This document shows positions 16,360 through 25,374 of a stretch of DNA of 64,000 bases, piece by piece. The stretch is taken from assembly GCF_032878875.1 (NCBI RefSeq), contig NZ_CP118157.1, positions 930,001-994,000 of the forward strand. Direction: 5' to 3'. Positions within the stretch are counted from its first letter, which is position 1. Each line of letters starts with the position of its first letter. This DNA comes from Microbacterium sp. AB (GTDB lineage Bacteria; Actinomycetota; Actinomycetes; Actinomycetales; Microbacteriaceae). Below the pieces are notes generated by a model. It was given only the letters and a program-made list of their open reading frames with translations, made no database searches and had not been told where the DNA came from. A program made the translations under genes and the position numbers.

Positions 16360-16399
16360 GAGTGATCTCAGCCCGGCTCTTCTGAAGGGCTGATGGGAG

Positions 16400-16438
16400 G
16401 CCCGGATCTGCAGGTGTCAGCAGATCCGGGTCTCTTCT
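16400..16438 (+). terminator. nrdHIEF terminator
   Basis: An 11-bp perfect stem (CCCGGATCTGC and GCAGATCCGGG) around an 8-base loop is followed by TCTCTTCTC. It lies 41 bases after the nrdF stop and between convergent genes. Confidence 0.75.
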
Positions 16439-16491
16439 CGTGCCGGACGGCACGACCCACGCGGCAGCACCGAGGAGGAAGCTTGTGAGCG

Positions 16492-17706
16492 CTAACGAGT
16501 GCATAGCAGCCTTCCCCTCCAGACCGCGAAGCACACGATCAGCCCGGTCAGACTCACGACAGAGAGGATCGTTGCCGCTGTCCCGACGCCGAGCTGCGCG
16601 CCCAGTGTGCCGGCTGTTGGGTACATGACCAGCAGGAATCCGTGCGACAGGGAGAAGTAGGCACTGAATACGGCGTTCCTGGACCTCGTTGTCGAGAACC
16701 GGCGCAGAAGCCTCCCCGACAGCGTCAGCACCGATGACGTGAGCAGTCCGAACAGGAACCAGATGACGGGTGCGACCCCACGCAGGACGCCCACCGGCAA
16801 CCAGGTCAGAGACAGCCCCAGCGTCAGCAGCACGACGGGCATGGGCAGGACGGTCGTGAACATCACATCGTGATCCGCCCATCTGCGAACCAGCCTCGGC
16901 GCTTGGAGCGCGGTGATGAGCGACCCCACTCCGAAACAGGCGAGCAGGAGCGCGACGTCCGTCGAGTCCCCCTCGAGGTCCTCCTTCACGACGATGACCG
17001 TCGTGACGACGACCACGGAGGTCGATGCGGACAATGCCAGGTTGAGCCCCAACAGGCCGCGGAGCTCGCGACGGCTCAGGAAGGCGTGTAGCCCCTCCAC
17101 GAGTCTCCGGCCGAACGATCGATCGGTCTTGCCCTCGTGGCGCGGCAGGCGGGTTCGGAGGATGATGCCAGCGGAGAGCAGGAACCCGAAGGCGGTCCCG
17201 AGGAACAGCAGATTGACGTCCATGACCGTCAGCAGAGCGGCGGCGATCAGCGGGCTTGCCAGTGATTCCGTGTCGTAGCTGATCCGGGACAGCGTCAGCG
17301 CGTGCGTGTACTGCTCATCGTCCTCCACGATGTCGGGGATCAGCGCTTGGAATGCGGGTGTGAAGAGCGCGGACGCGCACTGCAGCACGAAGATGAGCAC
17401 GTAGATCTGCCACGCATCCGTGACAAGCGGCAGCAGGAGTGCCGCTCCCGCGCGCAGCACGTCCGAGAAGACGAGGACGTTCTTGCTCTGGAATCGCGCG
17501 CTCAGCGCCGAGAGGAACGGCGTCAGGAAGACGTACGCGATCATCTTCACCATCATCGCGATGCCGAGAATCACCCCTGCGTCGCCGCCGCCGATGTCGT
17601 ATGCGAGGAGCCCCAGGGCGACGGTGAGGATGCCCGTGCCGATCAGCGCGACACAGTGCGCGATGAACAGGCACCGGTAAGTCGTGTTTCGGAGCACTGC
17701 GAGCAT
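16492..17706 (-). CDS. MFS transporter
   Basis: A 404-residue protein with about 12 hydrophobic segments and the MFS loop 2-3 region FLTPFLSALSARFQSKNVLV, related to the A-motif. The central loop (about 195-215, RLPRHEGKTDRSFGRRL) separates two six-helix halves. It is the last gene of the minus-strand operon led by the polar amino-acid ABC transporter, 55 bases after the MalY-like gene. In that context it may export a product or toxic by-product (for example a thiol or alkyl-sulfur compound), but no substrate motif is visible. Its base composition is slightly less GC-rich than that of nrdEF. Confidence 0.8.
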   Translation of the reverse strand: MLAVLRNTTYRCLFIAHCVALIGTGILTVALGLLAYDIGGGDAGVILGIAMMVKMIAYVFLTPFLSALSARFQSKNVLVFSDVLRAGAALLLPLVTDAWQIYVLIFVLQCASALFTPAFQALIPDIVEDDEQYTHALTLSRISYDTESLASPLIAAALLTVMDVNLLFLGTAFGFLLSAGIILRTRLPRHEGKTDRSFGRRLVEGLHAFLSRRELRGLLGLNLALSASTSVVVVTTVIVVKEDLEGDSTDVALLLACFGVGSLITALQAPRLVRRWADHDVMFTTVLPMPVVLLTLGLSLTWLPVGVLRGVAPVIWFLFGLLTSSVLTLSGRLLRRFSTTRSRNAVFSAYFSLSHGFLLVMYPTAGTLGAQLGVGTAATILSVVSLTGLIVCFAVWRGRLLCTR

Positions 17707-17761
17707 GCTGCTGGCGCCCTATACGGCCAGGATCAGCATTGCAGAGCTCCGTGTGCCGACC

Positions 17762-18940
17762 TCACCAGGCGCGCAGCAGCGCATCCGCGCGGTCCACGAA
17801 CTCGTCGATCACCGAATCGTGCGTTGCGAAGTTCACCCGCACATGGCCAGCGCCGGCGAGGCCATGCGCGCTCCCGTCGGTGAGGAAGACGCCCACGTCG
17901 CGAAGGAATCGCTCCGCGAGCTCTCCGCGCCCGAACGCGCGGAGATCCAGCCATCCGAGGTAGGTCGCGCCGGGCGAGGTGATGACGTGCCCATGTCCGA
18001 GGGCGTTGAGAGCCTCCACGAGATGGTTGCGCTTCTTCTCGAGCACCGTGATCGCCGCGTTCAGCCAGGGCTGTCCTTCGGACACGGCCGCGATCGTCGC
18101 GAAGATCCCAAGCGGAGAGATGCCGCCCTTCGCGCCTCCGGACAGAGACCGCCAGGTCTGCACGTCCGTGTCCCGCGTGAACGCGATGATCGCGCATCTG
18201 AGGCCGGGGATGTTCCAGGCCTTGCTCGCGCTGGTCACGGTGATCGCCACGTCGGCCGCCTCCGGGCTCACGCTCGCGAACGGGACGTGTTCTGCGTCCG
18301 AGTATGTCAGTGGGGCATGGACCTCGTCGCTGATCACGCGCACCCCGTGTCGGTCGGCGAGCTCCGCAAGGCTCTGCAGCTCCTCCTGCGTGTAGACGGT
18401 ACCGGTGGGATTGCTGGGATTGCACAGCAGCACCGATCCGGCCCCTGCCGCCAGAGCCTCTTCGATCCCGTTCAGATCGAGCGTGTAGCGCCCCGTCGCG
18501 TGTGCGTTCATCGGCACCTGGACCACCTCGCGTCCGGCCACCTCGATCGCCGAGAAGAACGAGCTGTACGTGGGCGTGATCACGGCCACAGGCGCCCCGG
18601 GGCGGGTGAAGTGTCGCACCGCGAGAGAGATGCCCTGCGCGACGTGGGCGAGCATGAACACGTTGCCGTCCCCCACCGGAAGTCCGCCGGCTCGCAGCCA
18701 CGAACCGCACGCGCTCTGGAACGTCGTGTGCTCCTCGGAGAGCGGGTATCCGAAGCGTTCGCGGGTCACGCTGTCCTGCAGGGACCGCAGGACAGGCTCG
18801 GCGGTCGGGAAGTCCATCTCGGCGACGGACAGATCGAGGACGCCCTCGGGGTAGCGTCCCCAGCGCTTCGTCCCTCGTGCCCGTGAGTCCTCGACGTTCC
18901 AGGTCTCCAGGCGGGTGATCAGATCCGTCGCAAGCGTCAT
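17762..18940 (-). CDS. MalY/PatB-type PLP C-S lyase (aminotransferase class I/II fold)
   Basis: The 392-residue protein is of the MalY/PatB cystathionine beta-lyase family. The N-terminal LSVAEMDFPTAEPV is the MalY signature. The PLP region reads LLCNPSNPTGTVY, with the conserved N, then VISDEVHAPLTY with the Asp-Glu pair, and TSASKAWNIPGLRCA with the Schiff-base Lys. Such enzymes split the C-S bond of cystathionine or S-substituted cysteines to give pyruvate, ammonia and a thiol. It follows the IclR gene in an operon with a class V PLP enzyme and a polar amino-acid importer, suggesting degradation of an imported sulfur amino acid. Confidence 0.85.
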   Translation of the reverse strand: MTLATDLITRLETWNVEDSRARGTKRWGRYPEGVLDLSVAEMDFPTAEPVLRSLQDSVTRERFGYPLSEEHTTFQSACGSWLRAGGLPVGDGNVFMLAHVAQGISLAVRHFTRPGAPVAVITPTYSSFFSAIEVAGREVVQVPMNAHATGRYTLDLNGIEEALAAGAGSVLLCNPSNPTGTVYTQEELQSLAELADRHGVRVISDEVHAPLTYSDAEHVPFASVSPEAADVAITVTSASKAWNIPGLRCAIIAFTRDTDVQTWRSLSGGAKGGISPLGIFATIAAVSEGQPWLNAAITVLEKKRNHLVEALNALGHGHVITSPGATYLGWLDLRAFGRGELAERFLRDVGVFLTDGSAHGLAGAGHVRVNFATHDSVIDEFVDRADALLRAW

Positions 18941-18999
18941 CAGCAGTGCCTTCCGTGTCCGTGCGGGTGGTGTATCCAGTCGCCGTCGAGCGGCGGGGG

Positions 19000-19791
19000 T
19001 CAGAGCCGTTCTTCGAGGGGTCGGCCCTCGAGGTATCCGAGGCTCTGCGAGATCGATGCGGCGGTGTCGACGACAGCGCTCACCAGATAGTCGAGGCGCG
19101 TCGGGTCGAGCTGCCCTCCGGGAGCGTCGACGCTGATGCAGAACGCATACTTCACGCGCCCCTTCGGGTCGCGGATGGGTGCCGAGATCCCCACCGTGTT
19201 CGGTGTGATCTCCCCGGTGCTCACCCAGTGGTGCGTTCCCTGGATCTGCGTGAGCATCTCGCGGATCCGGTCGGGCTCGACGGGCGTCGCCTCCGTGTAG
19301 CGGCTCAGGGGCGCGGCGAGCACCTCGTCCACGAACGGGTCGTCCTGGAACGCGAGGATCGACTTCCCGGCGCCCGCGTGGAGGCCGATCGTGTCGCCGA
19401 TCTCCACGGTCACCTCGGTGTCGCTGTTCACGTCCAGGCGGTCGACGCAGAGGTAGCGATGTCCGCGCATCGAGTACAACAGCGCCACTTCGCCGGTGCT
19501 CTCCGCTGCGCGCACCAGGTGCCTCCGCGCGACGGCGACCAGAGACTTGCTCTTCACGGACCGGCCGAGCGCGACCGCGGCCGGTCCCAGGAGGTAGGGT
19601 CCTCGTTCCTCCGGCTGTTCGAGGAAGCCGCGCTGCTCCAGCGATCGGACGATGCGATAGACGACCGCCTTGTTCAGGTCGAGGTGGCGGGCGAGGTCGC
19701 TCAGCCCCCAGCTCGAACGGTGGATGAACGCCTCGAGGACCGAGAGCGCACGCTCGATCCCGAGCAGGGTGTTGTTCTTCGAATCCGTCAT
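19000..19791 (-). CDS. IclR family transcriptional regulator
   Basis: A 263-residue protein with an N-terminal winged helix (about residues 8-70, ALSVLEAFIHRSSWGLSDLA, then LNKAVVYRIVRSLEQRGFLE as recognition helix) and a C-terminal IclR effector domain containing GLHAGAGKSILAF and ISAPIRDPKGRVKYAFCIS. The start ATG overlaps the stop of the class V aminotransferase gene (ATGA). It sits inside the operon it probably controls; the palindromes at 23734-23756 and 23795-23809 around the operon promoter are candidate binding sites. The effector is likely a substrate or product of the two PLP enzymes. Confidence 0.9.
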   Translation of the reverse strand: MTDSKNNTLLGIERALSVLEAFIHRSSWGLSDLARHLDLNKAVVYRIVRSLEQRGFLEQPEERGPYLLGPAAVALGRSVKSKSLVAVARRHLVRAAESTGEVALLYSMRGHRYLCVDRLDVNSDTEVTVEIGDTIGLHAGAGKSILAFQDDPFVDEVLAAPLSRYTEATPVEPDRIREMLTQIQGTHHWVSTGEITPNTVGISAPIRDPKGRVKYAFCISVDAPGGQLDPTRLDYLVSAVVDTAASISQSLGYLEGRPLEERL

Positions 19792-21020
19792 GGTTCCTCT
19801 GTGTCCTCTTTCGCCTCGTCGCCGAGTGTCGTCAGTTCAGAGACCAGCGCTGCGACCTCGTCCGAGGAGTTGAAGTAGTGCGCCGATGCTCTGACCACGC
19901 TCTCGAGCCCGCGCCGGGGAAGGTCCCAGCGTGAGGATCTCGCGCGTGAGACGCTCACGTTGATGCGTCTCTGTCTCAGCGAGGACATGATTCTGTCAGG
20001 TGACACCCCTGTGAGCGTGAAGGAGACGATCCCGCAGTGGCGAGCGCCCTGGTCGGCGATGGTGACGCCGGGGACTTCGCGCAGTGCGTCCCGCAGCTCT
20101 GTGCCGCGCCGCAGGACGCTCGCTTCGATCGCGCTCATTCCCAGGCCGAGCGCGTAGTCGGCGGCGGCGCCCAGACCGAGCAGGTTCGCGTAGTTCTTCT
20201 CCCACGTCTCGTATCGGATGGCAGTGCTCGCCAACTCGTACTCGCCAGGGCTCAGCCAGGTGGCGGAGCGCCCATCGAGGAACGCCGGCTCGAAGAGCGC
20301 CATCGCCTCCGATCTGACGTACGCGAATCCTGTGCCGCGCGGGCCACGTAGGTACTTCCGTCCGGTGCCCGTGAGCACGTCGCAGTGGAGTCGCGCGACC
20401 GAGAGGTCGAGCTGTCCGACGGACTGGCACGCATCGAGGAGGAACAGGACGCCGGCCTCGCGGCACAGCTCGCCGATCCGCTCCGCGGGATTGACGAGCC
20501 CGCCCTGGGTGGGGATGTGGTTCATCGTCATGAGGCGAGTTCGCGGCTTGCCGAGCTCTTCCTCGAGTCGACGGAGGTCGATCTGGCCGTCGGGATCGTT
20601 CTCGACGACGACGATCTCGCCGCCTGTCTGCTTCGCGCGGTGGAGGTAGGCGATCGCGTTGCCGCCGTACTCGGACATGCAGGTGATGATGCGGTCGCCT
20701 GGGGCGAGGGCCAGGCCGTAGAAGACCATGTCCCAGGCGCGGGTCGCGCTGTCGGCGAGGGCGATCTCATCGGCGGACGCGCCGATCAGCTGGGCCAGCG
20801 ATGAGTACACGGCCGAGATCTGCGGTTCGAACGCCTCCCGTGCCTCGTAGCCGCCGAAGCGCTCCTCGAAGTCGATGTAGCCCTTCACCGTGTCTGTCAC
20901 CGTCTTCGGCGGAAGCGAGCATCCCGCGTTGTTGAAGTGGGCGACGTCGTGCACCCCCCGTGTGTCGTCCCGTACGGAGGCGAGATCGACGCGCGACGCG
21001 ACGTCCATCGCCTCAAACAC
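19788..21020 (-). CDS. Class V aminotransferase / cysteine desulfurase-like PLP enzyme
   Basis: The 410-residue protein has the class V PLP fold: [10 protein letters not shown] near the N-terminus, the [20 protein letters not shown] segment, [16 protein letters not shown] with the PLP Asp, and [20 protein letters not shown] with the Schiff-base Lys. This last motif ([13 protein letters not shown]) is found in EgtE-like ergothioneine C-S lyases and related sulfurtransferases rather than in IscS/SufS. No catalytic Cys loop of SufS type is obvious. Overlap of 8 bases with the ABC ATPase stop shows it belongs to the transporter operon. Activity on a sulfur or beta-substituted amino acid is inferred; epimerase or kynureninase-like chemistry cannot be excluded. 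Confidence 0.75.
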   Translation of the reverse strand: MFEAMDVASRVDLASVRDDTRGVHDVAHFNNAGCSLPPKTVTDTVKGYIDFEERFGGYEAREAFEPQISAVYSSLAQLIGASADEIALADSATRAWDMVFYGLALAPGDRIITCMSEYGGNAIAYLHRAKQTGGEIVVVENDPDGQIDLRRLEEELGKPRTRLMTMNHIPTQGGLVNPAERIGELCREAGVLFLLDACQSVGQLDLSVARLHCDVLTGTGRKYLRGPRGTGFAYVRSEAMALFEPAFLDGRSATWLSPGEYELASTAIRYETWEKNYANLLGLGAAADYALGLGMSAIEASVLRRGTELRDALREVPGVTIADQGARHCGIVSFTLTGVSPDRIMSSLRQRRINVSVSRARSSRWDLPRRGLESVVRASAHYFNSSDEVAALVSELTTLGDEAKEDTEEP

Positions 21021-21774
21021 GGCTGAGGAAGTCCCTGGCGCGCTCCGAGCGCGGCGAGGAGAGCACGGTGCGCGGATGCCCTTCCTCGACGATCACTCCT
21101 GCGTCCATGAATGCGACGTGGTCGGCGACCTCGCGGGCGAAGCTCATCTCGTGCGTCACGACGATCATCGTCATGCCGCCGTTCGCGAGATCCTTCATGA
21201 CCGTGAGCACCTCTCCGACGAGCTCCGGGTCCAGCGCGGATGTCGGCTCGTCGAAGAGCATCGCCTTCGGCTGCATCGAGAGCGCCCGTGCGATCGCGAC
21301 CCGCTGCTGCTGGCCTCCGGACAGTTCGGCGGGATAGTGGTGAGCCCGCTCACCCAGGCTCACTCGTTCGAGAAGCTCGAGTGCCCGTCGCTTCGCTCGC
21401 GTGCGGTCTTCGCCCTTGACCCACTGCGGGCCGACCATCACGTTCTCCAGGGCCGTCATGTGCGGGAAGAGATTGAACTGCTGGAAGACCATCCCGATCG
21501 AGGCGCGTTGACCGGCGATCTCCCGCTCATCGAGCGCGCGATAGTCGTCCTTCTCCGTGCGCTTACCGATGAGGGCACCGTCGACCCAGATCTCGCCTTC
21601 CTCCGGCTGCTCGAGGCTGTTGATGCAGCGCAGCAGCGTCGACTTGCCGGATCCCGACGGGCCGATCAGGCAGCTGACGCTGCCTTGCCGCACCGTGTAG
21701 TCCACGCCCTTCAGGACCTCGACCCTGCCGAAGCTCTTGCGGATGCCCCTCAAGTCGATGAATGTCTCGGTCAC
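21013..21774 (-). CDS. Polar amino-acid ABC transporter ATP-binding protein
   Basis: A 253-residue ATPase of the GlnQ/HisP type. It shows Walker [19 protein letters not shown]-loop [17 protein letters not shown], signature [15 protein letters not shown], Walker [15 protein letters not shown] and switch His in IVVTHEM. The GTG start at 21774 overlaps the stop of the permease (GTGA). The PAAT family imports amino acids such as glutamine, histidine, arginine or cystine; here the PLP enzymes downstream point to a cysteine-like substrate. Confidence 0.93.
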   Translation of the reverse strand: MTETFIDLRGIRKSFGRVEVLKGVDYTVRQGSVSCLIGPSGSGKSTLLRCINSLEQPEEGEIWVDGALIGKRTEKDDYRALDEREIAGQRASIGMVFQQFNLFPHMTALENVMVGPQWVKGEDRTRAKRRALELLERVSLGERAHHYPAELSGGQQQRVAIARALSMQPKAMLFDEPTSALDPELVGEVLTVMKDLANGGMTMIVVTHEMSFAREVADHVAFMDAGVIVEEGHPRTVLSSPRSERARDFLSRV

Positions 21775-22688
21775 GCGTGCACATCCTCTCCGCGCTTGCT
21801 CGTCTCGGCTTTTTTCCCGCGGACCCTCCGGGGCACGAAGCCTCGGGAGTAGCGCGCCTCCAGCAACTGCTGCACATAGCCGAGCACAGAGGTCACGAAG
21901 AGATACCAGAGGCCCACGACGATCAGCAGCGGGATCGTCTGATAGTTGAGCGAGTAGATGATCTGGGCGCTGTGCAGCAGGTCCGTGAGTCCGATGATGC
22001 TGACCAGCGAGGTGTTCTTGAACGCCCCGACGAGGTTGTTCCCGGTCGGCGGAATGATCATGCGGACCGCCTGCGGGATGATGATCCGGTATACCTGCGC
22101 AGGCTTCATCCCCAGGGCACGCGCCGCCTCCGCCTGACCGCGGTTCACCCCCAGCAGGCCGCCGCGGATGACCTCCGCCATCAGCGCAGCCTCGTTCAGG
22201 GAGAGGGCGAGCAGTGCGGCGGTCAGGGGAGTGATGAGCCGGTTCGCGTCCACGCCGAACAGCGTCGGGCCAAAGGGGATCTCGAGTCCGATCGTCGGGA
22301 ACAGCGCCGCGATGTTGAACCAGAAGATCACCTGGATCAGCAGCGGGGTGCCACGGAAGAACCACACGTACAGCGCGGACGCCGTCGAGAGGATGCGGTT
22401 ACTGGACAGCCGCATGATCGCGAGGATCAGCCCGAGGACCGACCCGATGACCATGACGAGCGCCATCAACCACAGCGAGAGCAAAAGCCCGTTGATGATC
22501 GATGGATCGAACAGGTACTCCGCGACGACCGGCCACCCGAAGTTCTTGTTCGTGACGGCGGCGTCCAGGAGCGCGGCTGCGAAGAACAGGACGACAATCG
22601 CGGCGACGTAGCTCCATGGGCCGGGGCGTTTGGCGATCAGCTTGCCCCGGACGGGGGCAGGAAAGGCGCGCAGTTCGCTGGTCGTCAT
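21771..22688 (-). CDS. Polar amino-acid ABC transporter permease (HisM/GlnP type)
   Basis: A 305-residue membrane protein, long for the family because of N- and C-terminal extensions. The conserved EAA-type motif reads [20 protein letters not shown] with [16 protein letters not shown], and the transmembrane core contains [15 protein letters not shown]. One permease gene is present, so the transporter is probably homodimeric in its membrane part. The ATG overlaps the stop of the substrate-binding protein (ATGA). Confidence 0.92.
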   Translation of the reverse strand: MTTSELRAFPAPVRGKLIAKRPGPWSYVAAIVVLFFAAALLDAAVTNKNFGWPVVAEYLFDPSIINGLLLSLWLMALVMVIGSVLGLILAIMRLSSNRILSTASALYVWFFRGTPLLIQVIFWFNIAALFPTIGLEIPFGPTLFGVDANRLITPLTAALLALSLNEAALMAEVIRGGLLGVNRGQAEAARALGMKPAQVYRIIIPQAVRMIIPPTGNNLVGAFKNTSLVSIIGLTDLLHSAQIIYSLNYQTIPLLIVVGLWYLFVTSVLGYVQQLLEARYSRGFVPRRVRGKKAETSKRGEDVHA

Positions 22689-23686
22689 TTGGCAGTCTCG
22701 ATCTGCATCACTTCGTCGGCCTCGAGCGCGTAGTCGCCCATGCCCCACCGGTCGTAGATGGCCTGGTACTGCGGGAGGGACTGCAGCACCTTCATCGCCT
22801 CGACGAGCGCCGGCGTGAAGTCCGAGCCCTTCGGCACCGCCATCGCCCCGAGGGCCACCTCCAGCGCGGAGTCTCGGGAGGAGCCTTCGTTCAGAGAATC
22901 GTGCTCGAGGATGTCGAACTGGCCGCTGTTCACCCGGTCCGCGTAGGCGAGCGGCACACCGTCGCCCATGAACGCATCCACCCGTCCACTCGAGAGAGCC
23001 AGCAGCGCCTGGTTGGGGTTCGGCACCTCGACGGGGACGATGGCCTCCTCGCCCTGTGACTCGCAGAGGTCCTCGCTGAAGTCCGGGAGCTGTCGGGTGG
23101 CCTGGATGGTGCCCACGCCCACGGCCATCCGCACCCCGCAGAGCGAGGTGTCGAGGGCCAGTCCTTCGGGGTTGCCGTCCGGAACGGCGATGCTGGTGCC
23201 GCCCTTGGTGAACGGCACCATGTCCATCACCTCGAGCCGCTCCGCGGTCGGGGACATCGAGGCCATCGACCACTGGTACTTGCCCGACGCCATGCCGGGG
23301 ATGATCGCGTCGAACGGGACCGAAGTCAGCTCTGCATCGATCCCCATGATCCGCACCAGAGCGCGGGCGATGTCAGCGTTGAGGCCGAGGCTCGTCTTGC
23401 CGTCGGCTCCCACGAACGTCGTCGGCGGCGCCGCAGCGCTGAGGGCTACCGTGATCCTCTCGTTCTTGATCCGGTCGGGCACGAGTGCCTGAACGTCCGG
23501 ATAGGGCTCGATCTCGTCGAAGGTCGTCACCTTCTGGATGTCGATGCCGCCCTCGTCCGTGGCGGGCGCGGAGCCAGCCGGCGACTCGCTCGGCGCGTCC
23601 TCAGGGGTGCCGGTGCATCCGGCCATTCCGATGGCCAGGGCGACACCCAGGCTCAGTGCGATGCTGCCCACTTTGATTCGGTTCAT
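22685..23686 (-). CDS. Amino-acid ABC transporter substrate-binding lipoprotein
   Basis: The 333-residue lipoprotein has a signal peptide (residues 1-23) with lipobox ALAIGMAGC, Cys24 being the lipidated residue, followed by an Asp/Glu/Pro-rich linker and an SBP_bac_3 domain (about 75-320). The domain shows GLNADIARALVRIMGIDAEL and FDAIIPGMASGKYQWSMASM, the usual ligand-binding strands. It is the first gene of the seven-gene operon, 75 bases after a good promoter. Ligand specificity is not readable, but a polar or cysteine-like amino acid fits the operon. Confidence 0.9.
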   Translation of the reverse strand: MNRIKVGSIALSLGVALAIGMAGCTGTPEDAPSESPAGSAPATDEGGIDIQKVTTFDEIEPYPDVQALVPDRIKNERITVALSAAAPPTTFVGADGKTSLGLNADIARALVRIMGIDAELTSVPFDAIIPGMASGKYQWSMASMSPTAERLEVMDMVPFTKGGTSIAVPDGNPEGLALDTSLCGVRMAVGVGTIQATRQLPDFSEDLCESQGEEAIVPVEVPNPNQALLALSSGRVDAFMGDGVPLAYADRVNSGQFDILEHDSLNEGSSRDSALEVALGAMAVPKGSDFTPALVEAMKVLQSLPQYQAIYDRWGMGDYALEADEVMQIETAK

Positions 23687-23733
23687 CGAAGTCTCACATT
23701 CGGGAGTGATGGAAGAACAGGAGGGTGGTGCAC

Positions 23734-23809
23734 TCAGCGAACCGATGATTCGCTGAAAGAAACGATAGTGAAGCGCGCGCGACCGTGTCAATGTCCAATC
23801 GCCGATTGG
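23734..23809 (-). promoter_or_regulatory. Promoter of the ABC/PLP operon with flanking palindromic operators
   Basis: Read on the minus strand: -35 TTGACA (23791-23786), an 18-bp spacer and -10 TATCGT (23767-23762). Immediately downstream is an inverted repeat with 8-bp arms TCAGCGAA and TTCGCTGA and a 7-base spacer (23734-23756). Just upstream of -35 lie interlaced palindromes CCAATC-GCC-GATTGG (23795-23809) and ATCGCC-GATT-GGCGAT. Palindromes on both sides of a near-consensus promoter fit control by the IclR protein encoded in the operon; which one it binds is unknown. Confidence 0.65.
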
Positions 23810-23829
23810 CGATGAATCCTGGCGACGCG

Positions 23830-24060
23830 ACGAAGGCCGGGGTGCGCAGCCACGTGTGAGGCGTCGAGCGGTCGCCTCGCGGTTCCTTTCGCCCTGCACG
23901 GCCGACGAAGCGCCAACCGCCGCCGTCGGGGAAGCCGCCGAGCTTTTCTACGTCGACGTGGATTGAGGTGGCAGCGTCCGAAAGCCGCGTGCACCGTCGA
24001 AGCGGGCATGTCGACTGCCCGGCGACGTGCACCGGGCCCAGACGCTCGTCGAGCCGACGA
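23830..24060 (-). pseudogene. Decayed IS481-family transposase remnant
   Basis: On the minus strand, pieces of an IS481-type transposase appear in different frames: RLGPVHVAG near 24050-24020, then MPASTVHAAFGRC in a second frame (24009 downwards), then IHVDVEKLGGFPDGGGWRFV and GRAGRKEPRG back in the first frame (23963-23880). The family consensus is LGPV.IA..LG.PASTVHA..., then HVDVKKLG.IPDGGGWR. The central DDE residues and the rest of the gene are missing. At least two frameshifts or deletions separate the pieces, so it is long inactive. It lies exactly at the edge of the ABC/PLP operon. Confidence 0.7.
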
Positions 24061-24102
24061 GATGCGCTTGCGCTCTGAGCGCTGTCCGACGAGACCCGGC
24101 CC

Positions 24103-24417
24103 TCAGGTCGCGAGAACGCGGGCCAGGGGGACCATGACGACGGCGACGACGCTCGTGACGACGATGACGGCGGCGACGAGCCGTCCGTCCTGGTCGGGCT
24201 CGTGAGACAAGATGAACGCCGTCGCCGCCGTCGGCATGGCCGCCATGAGGATCAGCGCAGTCGTCCAGGTGTCGTCGAGCGCCGTCGGCAGCGCCCAGAT
24301 GCTGGCCTGCGCGATGCGGGGCGGGGCGAGGTTCCACAAGCCGACGCCGATCCCGGCAGTGACGCTGATGGCCACGGGGTTGAGGATCACGGCCCACGTG
24401 ACCACATGCCAGGCCAT
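24103..24417 (-). pseudogene. Remnant of an AEC (auxin efflux carrier) family permease
   Basis: The 104-residue frame begins MAWHVVTWAVILNPVAISV and ends with ILMAAMPTAATAFILSHEPD and VTSVVAVVMVPLARVL. The segment AAMPTA..A..L followed by VV.ST..S...P is the C-terminal signature of AEC carriers, which normally have about 300 residues and 10 helices. Here the N-terminal half is missing and the NP...TAGIGVGL helix is joined to the last two helices without those usually between them. This suggests truncation plus internal deletion. It may be a casualty of the adjacent island insertion. Confidence 0.6.
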
Positions 24418-24519
24418 TCTGCCGTTCCATCTCTCTCTGCGCTCCGATGACGAGCCCGGAGACGGATATCGGGAGCGGATGCGTCCGTCATGTCGGTGGA
24501 GCCTCGTAGGCTGGACTCC

Positions 24520-24792
24520 GTGCTCGTAGGTGTGATCAGGCGGAACGACAGCGGTGAGATCGAGGCCGAGGCGGAGACCCAGGCGGAGGTGCGTGCGGCG
24601 CTCGAGGAGCAGGTGCCCGCGGGGCACGTCCTCACCGATGCGACGGTGTCGATGATCAAGCGGTCCACGAGGATCCGTGCCGTCGGAAAGCACCGCCACA
24701 CCGAGACCGCCGAGATCGAGGCCGACGACCGCGCCGCCCTCGACGCGAAGGTGCCGGAGGGCTGGTCGCTCATGTCCGTCCGCCTCGTCTGA
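24520..24792 (+). CDS. Small hypothetical protein with internal duplication
   Basis: A 90-residue protein not recognised by me. Two halves look related: GEIEAEAETQAEVRAALEEQ then VPAGHVLTDATV, and AEIEADDRAALDAK then VPEGWSLMSVRLV, so the fold may be a tandem beta-alpha-beta repeat. It is acidic overall with a basic stretch KRSTRIRAVGKHRHT in the middle. The GTG at 24520 lies 7 bases after TAGGCT (24507-24512), suggesting a leaderless mRNA; an in-frame ATG at 24490 would give 100 residues but overlaps that -10. It converges on mntP. Confidence 0.6.
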   Translation: MLVGVIRRNDSGEIEAEAETQAEVRAALEEQVPAGHVLTDATVSMIKRSTRIRAVGKHRHTETAEIEADDRAALDAKVPEGWSLMSVRLV

Positions 24793-24807
24793 CGCCGGAC
24801 CCCCTGC

Positions 24808-25374
24808 TCAGGCGGTCAGGTGATCGAGGAGGATCTGCACGCCGATCGCGATGAGCACGAGGCCGCCGAGGACCTCCGCCGGCCGGCGGAACCGCGTGCC
24901 GATGCGGTGCCCGACGAGCACCGCCACGAAGGACAGCGCGAAGGTGGTCACGCCGATCGCGAGCACCGCCATCCAGACGACGACGTCGAGGAACGCGAAC
25001 GAGACGCCGACGGCGAGCGCGTCGATGCTCGTGGCGACGGACAGGATGAGGATCTCGCGTGCCGAGAGGCGACCGGTCTTCTCCGCCTCCGTCTCCTGGT
25101 CGGGGTTCAGCGCCTCCCACAGCATCTTCCCGCCGACGAGCGCGAGCAGCCCGAAGGCGATCCAGTGGTCGAAGGGTGCGATCGCCTCGGCGAACGCGCT
25201 CCCGAGAAGCCAGCCGATGAGGGGCATGATCGCCTGGGCGACCCCGAACGCCGCCGCGATGGCGAGGGCTCCGAGCACCACGCGCGACCGCAGATGCAGA
25301 CCCTTCCCGAGTGCGACGGCGAACGCGTCCGCCGAGACGCCGATGGCGAGCGGGATCAGGGTCCAGGGTGACAT
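24808..25374 (-). CDS. mntP: MntP/YtaF family manganese efflux protein
   Basis: A 188-residue, six-helix membrane protein with two repeated halves: GVSADAFAVALGKGL near the N-terminus and ATSIDALAVGVSFAFL in the middle, each carrying the conserved Asp used for Mn2+ export. The length is typical of MntP. The ATG at 25374 (MSPWTLIPLAIGVSADAF) gives the standard N-terminus. Mn control is relevant to the nearby class Ib reductase, which prefers Mn, but the genes are not linked. No convincing yybP-ykoY riboswitch was found in the 5' region. Confidence 0.92.
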   Translation of the reverse strand: MSPWTLIPLAIGVSADAFAVALGKGLHLRSRVVLGALAIAAAFGVAQAIMPLIGWLLGSAFAEAIAPFDHWIAFGLLALVGGKMLWEALNPDQETEAEKTGRLSAREILILSVATSIDALAVGVSFAFLDVVVWMAVLAIGVTTFALSFVAVLVGHRIGTRFRRPAEVLGGLVLIAIGVQILLDHLTA

